NCBI RefSeq assembly: GCF_030272615.1
Contig: NC_081405.1
Location: 156,691,454 to 156,755,453, forward strand
DNA length: 64,000 nt
Source of the DNA: Cryptomeria japonica
Lineage: Eukaryota; Streptophyta; Pinopsida; Cupressales; Cupressaceae
Reading direction: 5' to 3'
Part shown: positions 12,561-23,545 of the stretch, in pieces
How the letters are laid out: each line of letters opens with the position of its first letter
Position numbering within the stretch: the stretch's first letter is position 1
Program-made: the position numbers and the translations under genes
Notes under the pieces: model-generated
Database searches by the model: none
What the model was told of the DNA's origin: nothing
Seen by the model: only the letters and a program-made list of their open reading frames with translations

Positions 12561-13287
12561 CCTATGTGATACTAAACTTATGAGGATTAGAATTAATAAT
12601 GCCTTACTATTAATTTTTAAATTTGATATTAATGATATATATTACAAATAAAAATAAGTCTTTTAATGTAGAGATAGATTTCAATGTGAAATTAAATAAT
12701 ATTAGGCTTAATATTACTAATGTCTCAAATATTAGTTCAATAATTAATATTTTAAAATATACATTTTTTTAAATAGAATTATATTTCTATGTGAGATTAG
12801 GTATTATTAGGATTAAAATTATTAATAAATTCACCACAATATTTTTAAAGCTTAGAATTAAATCCAAAATTATTACATGAGCTGAAATTTCTAAAATTGA
12901 CAAAATATTAACTATCTAGTTTTTGTAATAAGCAATTCAATTATATTAATTATCTAATATAAATATATTATATAGAATTAGATATTCTTTTTAAAATAAT
13001 TGAACCATTACTAAAATCTATGTAGAATATCACCCTTTCGATTCAATTTTTTTTTTCTTTACACCCAAATCATTTTATTTCATAAAATTATACTAAATTG
13101 TAGGTAAATAGATCATAAGATATTTTACATAGGAGAGCTTTTGATTTAAATATGTTTAATAGGCTTGTAGGAGAAATAGATCCCAACTTTTGCATCTTTG
13201 CATTCAATTAGATTGTATTGACCTCTTAATTTGAATAAGTAATAAATAATAATATTTTAAAATGCAAGAGCCATTAGAAAGGTAGAA
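12561..13287. other. AT-rich spacer
   Basis: Very AT-rich with many TTAATTA-like words; no gene, RNA or ordered repeat seen. Confidence 0.5.
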
Positions 13288-13460
13288 AATTGTTTTTGAT
13301 AAAGACAAACAGGTTTTACATGGACCTGAAACCAAAATTTTTACAGAAACTAGCCATCAACCAACCAAACAGAAACCAACAACAAAACATGGGAACACCC
13401 CAGACCGAGCTCAAAAGCAAAAAGAAACAATAGACAACAAAACAAAGCACAGACAAGCAC

Positions 13461-15024
13461 TCAGTTCAGCGAGTGCACGAGCTCCTTGCTCTTCTGGATG
13501 GCAACCTTGTTGATTTCCTCCAAGTCCTCCATAATGAACCTGGAGGTACCCTTATTGCTGCTCCCACTTTTGGTCCTGGAACTAGGGCCCGTAGTTTTAT
13601 TGCCACCCACAACGGAGTTTTCACCGCCTAGTTCTTTCTTTCTGTTACTGTCACCGAGATCGTCACTGTCAATAGGGTTGGATCTGTACTCCACCACCAT
13701 GGCATTGATCTTTTCCAACCCCTCCATACTATTTCTCATGGCCTCTCTGCTTATGTCAACTAGATTCTTAAGGTTATTCTTGATCTCCTCCATAGACTGC
13801 TCAACCTTCTCAATTCTTTGCTCATGATTGCATTTCATAGCTTCCACATCATGGCAAAGCTTCTAGGTCATGATCATGAGCTTCTCTGTTTTGTTAGGCT
13901 TAAGCAAATCAGTGAAGATATCAATTATCTCTTTAATCCCCTCTTTGAGGGTGTCAATCTCCTTCCCCACCCACTTCCAATAGTTCTCCTGGCTTCTAGT
14001 CGCTTCCATTACCAGGTTCATCAAATTACTTTCCTTCTATAAGCCACTATCCACATCTTTAGACAGAGTCCCTTGCTTCTCATTCAGGACATGAAGAGGA
14101 ATGTCCAATTTGATTTCTTGATCAAAGGTCTTGGGACCGTAGTCTTTAGCAACGAATTTCTTGTTTTTGAAATAAGGCTCAGTTTGAGAGACCATCTTGC
14201 TGGTCGATTTATATTTACTTGCAGCCCATCTGGGGGAGTCTTGCTACTATGGGTTCCAAGGGTGACCAACATCTCACCCTCTTCAACCGGCTTGTAATCA
14301 GGGTCAATAAGAGGTTTGGCACTCCCACTATCTTCCATCTCCATATCCGTATCAGAGACATCTTGAACATCAGTGATAGGGATTTGGCCTTTCTCAAAGA
14401 GGGCACAACTTCATGGGCTTTGGCGTACTCCATAATGAGTACAATAATCCCTTCATGGAGGACCAGATTATTCAGATTCTCGGCATGTTTTTCAAGACTA
14501 TTCTCCAAAGAAGAAACTAGATAGAATGGAATCGAAATAACTTTTCCATGCCTAAAGTGATTTAAAATGGTAAAATGCTAAGAAAAGATGTTGGCATATC
14601 TGCCATCAAGCGTAATGTACCTCATAATGAACTTGGCCATATCTGCCCGGGGAGCCATTAAGTCCTTTCTGTTGTAGCCACCATCCACAATTTTATTAAC
14701 TCTTAAACGTTCATTATCTTTATCAAAAAAATTTGTCGTGTCTTCCTCCCCTGTTTTTTTGTCTCTGTAAAACCTTCTGCCATTCATAGCCAAACCCGTA
14801 ACCGTAGCCACCAGGGTTTCATCCACCTGAAATTCAACACCATAAGCCCTCAAAACCCCTTTCTTCCATCCATTGACAAATGTTTCCATGAGCAAAGGAG
14901 AAGGGTCATTGAGTCTTTCCAAGAAGGGAACCATTGCCCCATCAACAATTTCCTGCCACACCTCCTTATTTTTCTTCCATTTATCAAAAGTGGGTTGTTC
15001 TTGCCTAATCTTGTCCCTAGCCAT
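13461..15024 (-). pseudogene. Unrecognised ORF in the LINE 3' region (MARDKIRQ... family)
   Basis: The frame from 15024 to 14578 encodes 148 residues starting MARDKIRQEQPTFDKWKK, with a hydrophobic-aromatic core and a GRRFYRDKKTGEED segment. It stops with TAG. Related coding then appears in other frames (14508-14215 and 14344-14084), and a final open stretch 13847-13461 encodes an N-terminal coiled coil, an acidic DSDDLGDSN patch, a Ser/Gly/Lys-rich linker and a helical end reading KSKELVHSLN. The order suggests one ancestral protein of roughly 500 residues, now interrupted by at least one stop and frame changes. I cannot name the family. Confidence 0.45.
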
Positions 15025-15212
15025 AATGGCCTAGGTCACTAAACAAAAGTAGGAAATGGGCCACACAAGACTTCTAACAGGAGTAGGACAAGGGCCACAC
15101 AAGAATACTAAAAAATTCAGGCACAAGGGAAGTTTCTAGATCTTCAAATAGGGAAATCAAAAGGAAACCATTTCGCCAACAACTTAATCAAATCATGATT
15201 GTTCTTCATTAA

Positions 15213-15510
15213 TTACCCCAAGTGGATTGTATCATCATATGCCAGGTCGCACAAGTTTTTTGGGAAAGAGCCCCAATTGCTCCACCATTTTTCTGCCACG
15301 TATCCCATTGCCATTTTGGCCAATAAATCCGCTGCTTTATTGCCTTCCTGAAAAATGTGACAGATTTTGAATTCATCCAACTCTTTAATCATATCACAAC
15401 AATCTTTGATCAAGTTGGCAATAGTCCAGCTAGGATCCATACGCCCATTCAAACAGTTGGTAATGTTAAGTGAGTCAGATTCCAGCCAGACCTTTTTAAA
15501 TCCTTAAAGA
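15213..15510 (-). pseudogene. LINE ORF2 C-terminus: RNase H-like domain
   Basis: The minus-strand frame includes VWLESDSLNITNCLNGRM, then a helical stretch, then ICHIFQEGNKAADLLAKMA. The S-D-S after a Glu, and the H-x-x-x-E-G-N-K-A-A-D signature, are typical of the RNase H-like domain that ends plant LINE polyproteins (RVT_3 type). The frame closes with TAA at 15213. Only the last 95 or so residues are here. Confidence 0.75.
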
Positions 15511-18290
15511 GGATATGAGAAGTTTAATTGTTATGACATGGTTATGGTGATATTAAAGAGGGTTTGAAAATTTTTTGTTGAATATTGTTGTAGAAAAAAC
15601 TACATGTATCCAACATAATATTATTAAGTTTAGAGGTAGGTCTATTTCTTTCTTTTGAGAAAGAAACAAAAGAAAGGAGACAATGGAATTGATTTATGCC
15701 AAAAAATAGGAGATTTAGTTGCATTTATTGGTCTAGATTTTGGGACGTTTGATTTACCTTTGCACGCATAAGTTTACATTACATTTAGAATTTACTTTTG
15801 CACTTTTACACCAAGTTTACTTGCATATCATTTTCAAATTTTTTACAATTTTCTTCCATCTATATTGAAATTTTACATCTATTTTTATTTCTCCAATTCA
15901 CTATTGTTTGACCTAGGTCATATTTGTTTACCATTGTGATTTAACTAATTTACTTGATATTTAAATAAAGCCACTTTTGAATTATTCACACTAATAAAAT
16001 TCAAATTAATTCCAACATTTGTAAGTGCTTAACATTTAAAATATATTAAGATATGTAACTTGAACTATTTTAAAATACATTTATACCAAAAAAATTTATG
16101 TCTCTATATGAGTCACAATAATTAATAATAAATAAAATTAATAGGTAAGATAGCTCTCAAAATAAATAATCAATAATAGTTTTTTTATGTTTAATCTGTC
16201 AAACTATGTGTGTGTGTGAGAGTGAGTGATAAAATAATCCAAAAAATCATTTTCTACACAATGGTTTAAAAATTAAATTGTTCAAAAATATTAATGATAT
16301 CTAAAAAACCTATTTTACCTGATAAAAAAGGATATCTAAAAAGCCATTAAAAAAAATCCTATGAAATATTTAAAAATATATAAGTATTTAAATATTAAAA
16401 ATAAGTTTTTAAAAAAATCATTAATATTTTCCAAACAAATAAACTCATTATTTTAGTAATCTTTCGAAAAAAACAATTTTATTTATTCAATTTAGTCATT
16501 TGAGCCAATATTTTAAGGGAAGAAAGCATAAAATGATTATGCAATCTTTAAAAAAGATTTACAATAGAAATTTCTCCCACCTAAAATTTAAGAACCATTT
16601 AAATTGAAGATAATTAATTTTCTTAAAAAATTTAATTAAAAAACTTGCATCTATACTTTAATAAGGATTAATATTTTTTGGGGTAGAAAAAAATCTCAAA
16701 TTTGATTTGTTAATTTTTTATTTATTAATAAGTAGTTAAAGAATAGCTCTTGCCAATAGTTCTATGTCTATGGCAAGAACTAACAAGAACAAATAAATAA
16801 GAAAATTGTCACAATATTTTCTAAACATGAAGTTTCATTATGTAATTAAACTAAATCTTGATTTCTAAAATTCATAAAATTATCTAAATTTCAATAATTA
16901 TATTATAGTAATTAATGATACATATGAATGAAATAAAGATTAAAATCTAGATTTAAAAGCAACTTTTTCTTTTTTTATGTAAATAATTTTATATTCCAAA
17001 ATCCAGAATTAAAAGCAACCTTCTATAAACTAAATTGTAATTTTCCAATGATTTGTAAATTTAATAAAATTAATTATTTAAATATAATAAAATAAAAGCT
17101 AATTATCATGAATTGTAGAGTACCCAAATAAGTGGAGGGTGGCATTCATATGAGCTACGTTTTGTTGTCCAGGTTAGGGGAACCATAGCCACAATTCCCT
17201 ATGCCTGTTTGTCTGATTTGTGAGGGGTTTGTTGGGGATAATTTCTGCTCTTTGTGTTTGGGAGGTGTGAGCATGGCTGAGGTGGAAAGGTCCTACATGC
17301 TATTCCTTTCTTCTACAGTTTCAGCATTATTTGTACGAATAAAGCTTGACAAAATTATTTTAATGAATAGACATCAAAAAAAATAATCTTACCCATTGAT
17401 CTACTTTACATATAATCGATTATGAATGTACCAAAAGAAAGTGGATGCACTAAATCTACTCATGAAATTTAGTCATTAAAAAGCCACAATTTGGTCTAAT
17501 CTAGTCTTGACTTCTCAAAGAAGTGATAAAATTTCATACAAATAGAGATTTTCACAAACAACCTTAAACCTCTTAAATATCTTTTTGTTTTTCTTCAAAT
17601 GAATGACACTGCAACTAGTGCCCCTAGCCTTGCAATTGCGAGGAATAATTTAATCCAAATCCAAATTTACATTTTACCTTTCAAAATTGTTGAAAATTGT
17701 TAGTTGTTGATTAAACAATCAAAATTTGATCTTTTAACTTTAAAAGAAATTTACACAAATCGGTGCAGATAGCCTCCAGAAATAAATATACCCTACACAA
17801 ACCTTTGATTTTTTAAATGTTTAGAGTTTTGACCGGATGAAATTACTCCAGTGATCTAAATTTAATCTCCATTTTAAGCTGCAATCTTATCCTTATCCAA
17901 AATCTACTATTTATCCCATGCAAAAAATGAATTGCATAATTATCCAATGTGAAAATATGAAATTTAATAAAATAAAAAATTAATTAAAAAAAATAGTGCT
18001 TTTGTTTACAGAGATTACTGCCATTGTATACACCTCTTAACGTAATAAATATATTTATGTCATGAGATGCATGTCATAATACCATGGGATTGCCACCTAT
18101 TTTATATGGCTGAATACCCAGCAAAATGGCTATGCAGCCAACAAATTTACTCTCTTGTTAATTGTTAACGAATAAAAAAATTGTTTGTCGGCTGAAATTG
18201 AACTTCGAAATTTGAACCAATTTGACCAATCTCTACTTCTTTTACTTCAATGTTATTACCAAGAATTTATGGAGCAAGAGAAGGAAAAGA
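15511..18290. other. AT-rich spacer downstream of the lipoxygenase gene
   Basis: Long A/T runs and short open frames only. A GTGTGTGTGAGAGTGAGTG microsatellite lies near 16210. A slightly GC-richer patch at about 17100-17390 carries a 61-codon plus-strand frame (17201-17386) with no recognisable motif. I see no gene. Confidence 0.5.
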
Positions 18291-18297
18291 CACTTCT

Positions 18298-18303
18298 TTA
18301 TTA
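18298..18303 (-). terminator. Polyadenylation signal of the lipoxygenase gene
   Basis: The minus strand reads AATAAA about 150 nt after the stop codon at 18452-18454, a usual distance for a plant 3' UTR. Confidence 0.55.
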
Positions 18304-18451
18304 AAATAAGATGCGTTACATAACTACATTACATTTAGTGACTAAATAAATAGCTCGACAACGATGTAGAATCGTCGCAGCCGCTATTTTAAACAAACAC
18401 CTGTAAATTAAATGGATCCGACATTGACGTTGTCGCAAACAAAACAAAAGA

Positions 18452-21400
18452 TTAAATGGAAACGCTGTTTGGAATTCCCCTGCCAGTCAATCCACCCTCC
18501 CTGGTGATATCGGTGGTGTTCGGATAGAGCAGTGTGTATGGAACCTGTGACGGCCCATACCTGTTCTTCAGGTTGGAATTCTTGTTCCTCTCTGACACAC
18601 TATTCTCCACGCCCGCCAGAGCTGCAGAGAATTTCCCAAACGCTTGTTCGATGCCGTCATCGTCAGTCAATTCATGAGTGGATCCCTTCACCTGCCCTAA
18701 GTATGCTTCATCTGTTGAATGCTTCGACAGAAGCTCCAACACCGCCATCACCGTGGTGGCCTGATTGGGGTTGGACACAGATGAGAGCATAAAGTCGATT
18801 GGATCTTTCATCATTTCAGCGTAATCAAGAGAATGTTGTTCAGGAATGAGGCGTCTGCTGAGAGTGGGGAGATTGGGCATGTATCCTCCGTACGCATATT
18901 GCCCGAAGTTGACGGCTGCATGGTGAGCAGATGCAATCCAAATGATGGTTGTAATTGCTTCCACCGCTTCTGCTACCGACTCCATCTCGTACCATCCACT
19001 TTCATTCTTCAGGTCTCCATGCCCCACGTTCACCACCTCCTTCCACCATGCTTGCACTTCTGCGTCTTCCTTGATTGCATTGTCGCTCTTGTAGTAGAGA
19101 GACAGATAATCACTCACCCATTGCTTTAAAGCAGCCCAGATCTCCAGACCGTCAACTGCATATGGGTAATCTTCTATCGAAAGCCTCAGTCCGTGAGGTG
19201 CCGTTAAGTCTGCAACTGCCATCCCTCTACAATTGCATATAGGTACATCTCCTAGTTTAGAATTATTTATAGGAAAGATACAGAGCAGAGAGTATTATAC
19301 ATTTTAATGAGATCGGCGGGCGAGTCTTAGAATGATTTATATGATATAATGGCGTTAAAGAGTAACAGAGCAAAAAATAAATAAAAACAGTATACCTTTT
19401 GATTAGATCGGCGGGCAAGCCTTGTTCATTTAGCTTCCAGTTTTTATATGCTTTAGAGGACAACTCTATGGCGTATCTGTAGGGTGTGAATCCAGATTCA
19501 ATAACACCATTTGCATTAATCAGAATCTGCCGGGCAGATTGATTAATGTCCATGGTGTCAAAATAATGAGGGAGCAATAATTTGTGAAGGGGATGCATTT
19601 TGCTTAGGTGCCTGTGAGTAGCAATGATGAAAGGCTCGATGACAGCATGAGTTCTTAGCCTGCATGAAGAATGGACAAATTAATCATCGTGACATTAATT
19701 TGTCTGCTTGATGTAAATAAGATTACTGTCTCTTGTTTCAACAGTGATCTTACCAATGACTGATTAACTGGTGATAACCGGCATCATTAACTCTTGAATG
19801 TGCTTTGGCGAGCAGCCACAGAGCACCTTCTTCTCCATCTTGGGCAGGGGTATAAACATTTCTTTCAGCTTGGGTAAGACTGGTGTGAGGCAAACACAAC
19901 TCGATCGCAACAACATCCAGAGTTCCTTCGTCTTTGAGGAAGAAAAGAGTGCGGGAGGCATACATTTTACGTTCATCTGATTCTTTGTTAATGCGTTCGA
20001 TATAAGGCATGTACGCATCGTAGTAGTCCAAGACAAAGAGTCTTTTTGCTTCCACAGCCTAATCAAATCATTCACATTTAATTCCATCATGAGATTGGTA
20101 AGAGGATCAGAATTCTATCTTTTTTGATATCTTGTGGAACTAGTTGAATCACCGTATAAATACAACATACCTGCTGGACTGTAAGGCCGCCGAGGTTTTT
20201 CTCGATATGTTCTGCTGCTATAGAACTCTCCTGAGGGCCATATAACTCGGCGCCCAAGCTGCTTGTTGGAGGAAAGCTCTGTTCCAAGTTTAAGAGAAGA
20301 GCATTTGTGTTATAATCAGCATTCAACTAAAGCAACGAAATTAACCTCTGGCACTAATTAGATTAAAACGAGGAGAATTTCAATTTGCTTGCCTGCAGAC
20401 ATTGAATGGCCATGGGATTGAGACCGGAAAGGGCCTGGCGTGCAAACTCTTCGTCTTTCTTCCACGCAAGTTCGTCCACTGCAAATCAGAAATAAAAAAT
20501 TGAAATTAAGTATCAATTATATGTTATTTACTCGATAAGTAATACTAGAAGCAATCACTTAATTAAATAAATAGTGTTGATCTCGCACCCTTAATAACTT
20601 GGGGAACTGTGAAATTAATGAGAGATTGGTCCTGTGTGCTGAGCAGTCCTTTAACCATTTGAAGAGGCATCAGGTCTCGACTAAGATCCATAACATTGTT
20701 GAGAGCCTTGGGAATGCCTTTGCTGTAAACAGCTTTCACTTCTTTCAGCGAGTGGAACTCGTCACCAAATATGTCCTTGATGGTGGGTATCACCTTTTTG
20801 GCGAAGGCTCTCACGAAATTAGCCCTGTAGTCGGACAGATTGACATGAGGGAACTTCTCGTCTGGCGGAATATAGTTTTGGGTGGTGGGCAACAGAGGCA
20901 AGCCCTCGAACTTCCGATCTGTCAAATTAAAAACATTATCATCGAACTAATTTAAACTAAAATCAATTAACGCTACACAGAAGCTCGAAGCTCTATATAT
21001 TTAGAGAACCTGTTTTGGAGGGGGCACGGCCAGTTCTACATCTTCTGGGATAAGGAAGGTCCTGCGACCCACCAAGCACCTCCCTGCGGAGATCGGAATT
21101 CTTATCCGGGTTACCGAGATCATTGTAAAAATCGTAGTCATACACACGTTCTAAAAACTTTCTCTCTCCGGTACCATTTCCTCGCAGACTAGCCAGCTCT
21201 CGCTTTCTCAGCGACAACAAACCCACCGGTGTTTCATTGGGCAGATGGCTCTGAAATCACCAATGTACAGCGTACAATGCACATTAATAATACGTGGTTA
21301 TTTGATCACTTCCAAGTTCTCAAATTATTTATTTCAAACTATACCTGAGTAGAAAAGAAGACCCGTTCGGTTTCGTTCAAGAAATAGTAAGGATAGATCC

Positions 21401-22007
21401 AGGAGTTACAGACAAAGCGAAGTGCTGGAAGTTTGCCCGGTACAGCGAACAGAGAGAGCGATTTCAAGAAGAACTCCCTCGGGTGCGCGTTCCTGACCAG
21501 CAATGCACCGGGCACGCCCAGTTCAGCCTTCCATGTGAAGCTGACGGATAATTTCGAGTCACCAGCCATGGGACCATCCAGTGAGTTCCAGCTTATTGAT
21601 TCCTCCTCTCCTCTCTTCCCCAATCCCGAATCTACACCATTACCCACCGTAGGTCACACAAAGTTATACAGTAATTGTACCAAAGGTGAAGAAAAGAAAA
21701 ATTAATACAACCACTTAGATGCTATAGTAATATGTTCTAATAACTAATAATAATAGTAACTCGTAATCATATTACCTTGATCAATCTTGTCGCTACTGAC
21801 GAGCCGAAGAAAGACTTTCTGTCCGATTAATTCAGAGACTGCGTTCGCAACCGTGGCAGAGTAGTCGGTAACATCCGCAAGATATGCTTTCATTAACACC
21901 ACTTCTCCTTTGATTTCAAATTCCCCTGCATTCCCATTTTTAGAGGGGAATGAAATGGTTGGAATTGTTGGAATTTTTGGAACAGAGATGTTACCAAATA
22001 AACTCAT
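18452..22007 (-). CDS. LOX: Lipoxygenase, type 1 (no transit peptide), nine exons
   Basis: Adds O2 to polyunsaturated fatty acids (linoleic or linolenic) to make hydroperoxides, the entry step of oxylipin synthesis. Exons on the minus strand: 22007-21776, 21631-21345, 21250-21010, 20918-20589, 20478-20393, 20278-20171, 20058-19754, 19659-19396, 19226-18452; phases agree and give 875 aa, a normal length. The introns are short (91-169 bp), and intron 5 is GC-AG. A PLAT domain (about residues 30-170) precedes the catalytic domain. The iron ligands are all present: His529, His534, His720, Asn724 and the terminal Ile875 (ends GIPNSVSI). Ala572 predicts S-stereochemistry. At the 9/13 site the pair is Gly586-Phe587, closer to 13-LOX than to the Thr-Val of 9-LOX. 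The usual Arg of the NRPT motif is Leu737. The short N-terminus suggests a cytosolic enzyme. Its neighbour across the transposons is allene oxide synthase. Confidence 0.93.
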
Positions 22008-22146
22008 CTTGGCTATACCTAAAAACTATCTTACTTCGAACTCTTTCTCGCCAAGGCTTAACGTGTAAGCTGGCGATCAAATCAATTCTTAAAACACTCA
22101 CACTATTTGAGATTGAGATTGAGATACTTTCGCTGCTCCACACGTC

Positions 22147-22154
22147 TATTTATA
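22147..22154 (-). promoter_or_regulatory. TATA box of the lipoxygenase gene
   Basis: TATAAATA on the minus strand, 140 bp before the ATG at 22007. This predicts a 5' UTR of about 110 nt and supports the chosen start. An AACGTG word (plus strand 22059-22064) lies in the predicted 5' UTR. Confidence 0.7.
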
Positions 22155-22740
22155 CACAAACGGCCGAGCTTCGACGGTAATGGCCGCTTCTCTCCAATTA
22201 AAGAAACGTCCTTAATACCTCACCGGAAAAATAATTGAAAACGGCGTCACTTCTGCACCTCGAGTTATCGTTCATACTGCAACTTGCACTCTATCCTGAT
22301 CTCAATCTTATCCATGCTGTCACTCAGGTGGGTTCGAATCATTAATACTCATAAATGTGATGAGTGATTACATTAAATTTTCAAAAACTCTATTTTAGAT
22401 TAGGCAGGCCGAAGGATATCCAGGAGTACGGGGAGTGCATGGTGAAACTGAAAACCTTTTTTTACTGATAATATTCTAGTTTTTCACATGTGCGCAGTGT
22501 AGTTGGTGGGAAACTTTTGGATGGAAGCGTCCTCGGGCAGCAGTAGCATTTGTCCCCTACCTAGCAAAAGATTCGACGTGTCCCGATTTCTGTTTTCAAG
22601 AATTGTTTTCTTTCCAAATTGGTGTCGAATGTGTCATACGACCTAGGAATTGATGAGATCGTTCATTTTAAAAACTCACTTAATTACTTTTCCGTAGTGG
22701 AAAACTACGTGTAGACAGGCCACTAGTGTTTTATATGCAT
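22155..22740 (-). promoter_or_regulatory. Upstream region of the lipoxygenase gene, duplicated at about 55 kb
   Basis: GC-richer than the surrounding spacer. It contains ACGTGTC (22577-22583) and TACGTGT (about 22706-22712), both ACGT-core words of the kind bound by bZIP or bHLH factors. Blocks such as GGCGTCACTTCTG, ACTGCAACTT, CACTCAGG, CATGTGC, GGGCAGCA and a GAAAACT...GTAGACA/GTAAACA segment recur in the same order and orientation at 54980-55615. Confidence 0.5.
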
Positions 22741-23098
22741 TGATTAGGGTGGGAGCAGTGACAGCAAGTTTTGAAACTAAATAAAAAGGTTATATTGCAA
22801 TATTGTACAGATGCCTCTGATTTCAATATTGAAATTATGCTTGCTTAAAACAATTTTATGCTCTTAAATAACGATTAGAGCATAGTATCTGCAAACGATC
22901 CGGTATCTTATGTCGTGGTATATTTTATGGGTTAATGTTTTCTAATTAGTTATTATTAAATAAATTATGAAAAATGTTTTAATGAATTGTAATTTTTGTA
23001 AAATAGTATTTCTCAATTTTCTTGTGCAATTTTAATGGTGAATTTTGAATATTTTTAATAATTTTCGTTGTTTTACCGCTTATTTTTTAATGAAAAGA

Positions 23099-23545
23099 CT
23101 ATTGAGCTCTTAGAATATACTTATCAAAAAAATCATATTCAATCACTTATTATTAATAAAGCACTTCAAATAAAAAATATTATTCCAAGTTGTACGTACA
23201 ACCAAATACAAACTGATCTATTATAGATCCTTGAAAGATTTAGCTAAACTAAGTACACATAAATAAGTTTATTTAGCAACATTACAAAGCTACAATCTGC
23301 AAGCTAAGAGGAGTTAAAAATAGCTGCAACTCTTGATAACAACCAGTTCTTAAAAAATAACTAAACTTGCAACAAAGCCATTAAACTAAACTCAAGAAAA
23401 CTACAACAAACTAAAGGAGAAAAGAAAACTGCATCGTATATCCTACATACATGCATATTTATTAAGCAACGAAGGAACTAAAAATAGTCACTACAGATAA
23501 CTGTAGTTTATTATGCATAAAATTAAAAAAACTAAACTACTACCT
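23099..23545 (-). repeat. 3' LTR (or LTR-proximal repeat) of an old Copia element
   Basis: About 430 bp that match 38168-38582 throughout, with shared runs such as CTTGATAACAACCAGTTCTTA and CAAGAAAACTACAACAAACT. Both copies sit at the same side of Copia-like internal sequence, so I read them as the 3' LTR region of two copies of one family, on the minus strand. Confidence 0.55.

Larger units (their letters stand above)
13288..15510 (-). mobile_element. LINE 3' portion with an additional ORF between RNase H and the tail
   Basis: On the minus strand this stretch runs from a LINE RNase H domain (to 15213), through about 190 nt without coding features, to an ORF region beginning at 15024 and ending at 13461, and then a non-coding tail ending near 13288 in TTTATCAAAAACA. 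That tail resembles the 3' ends of plant L1-type LINEs. The upstream endonuclease and reverse transcriptase domains are missing, so the copy is 5'-truncated, as is common for LINEs. Confidence 0.55.

Noticed and set aside
18532-19129. Plus-strand open frames over the lipoxygenase last exon
   Set aside because: Antisense shadows of a GC-rich coding exon; no domain and no splice structure.
20279-20326. Upstream acceptor for lipoxygenase exon 6 adding 16 residues
   Set aside because: The shorter form joins CLQ directly to SFPPTSSL as in the family and has a better pyrimidine tract before the AG.
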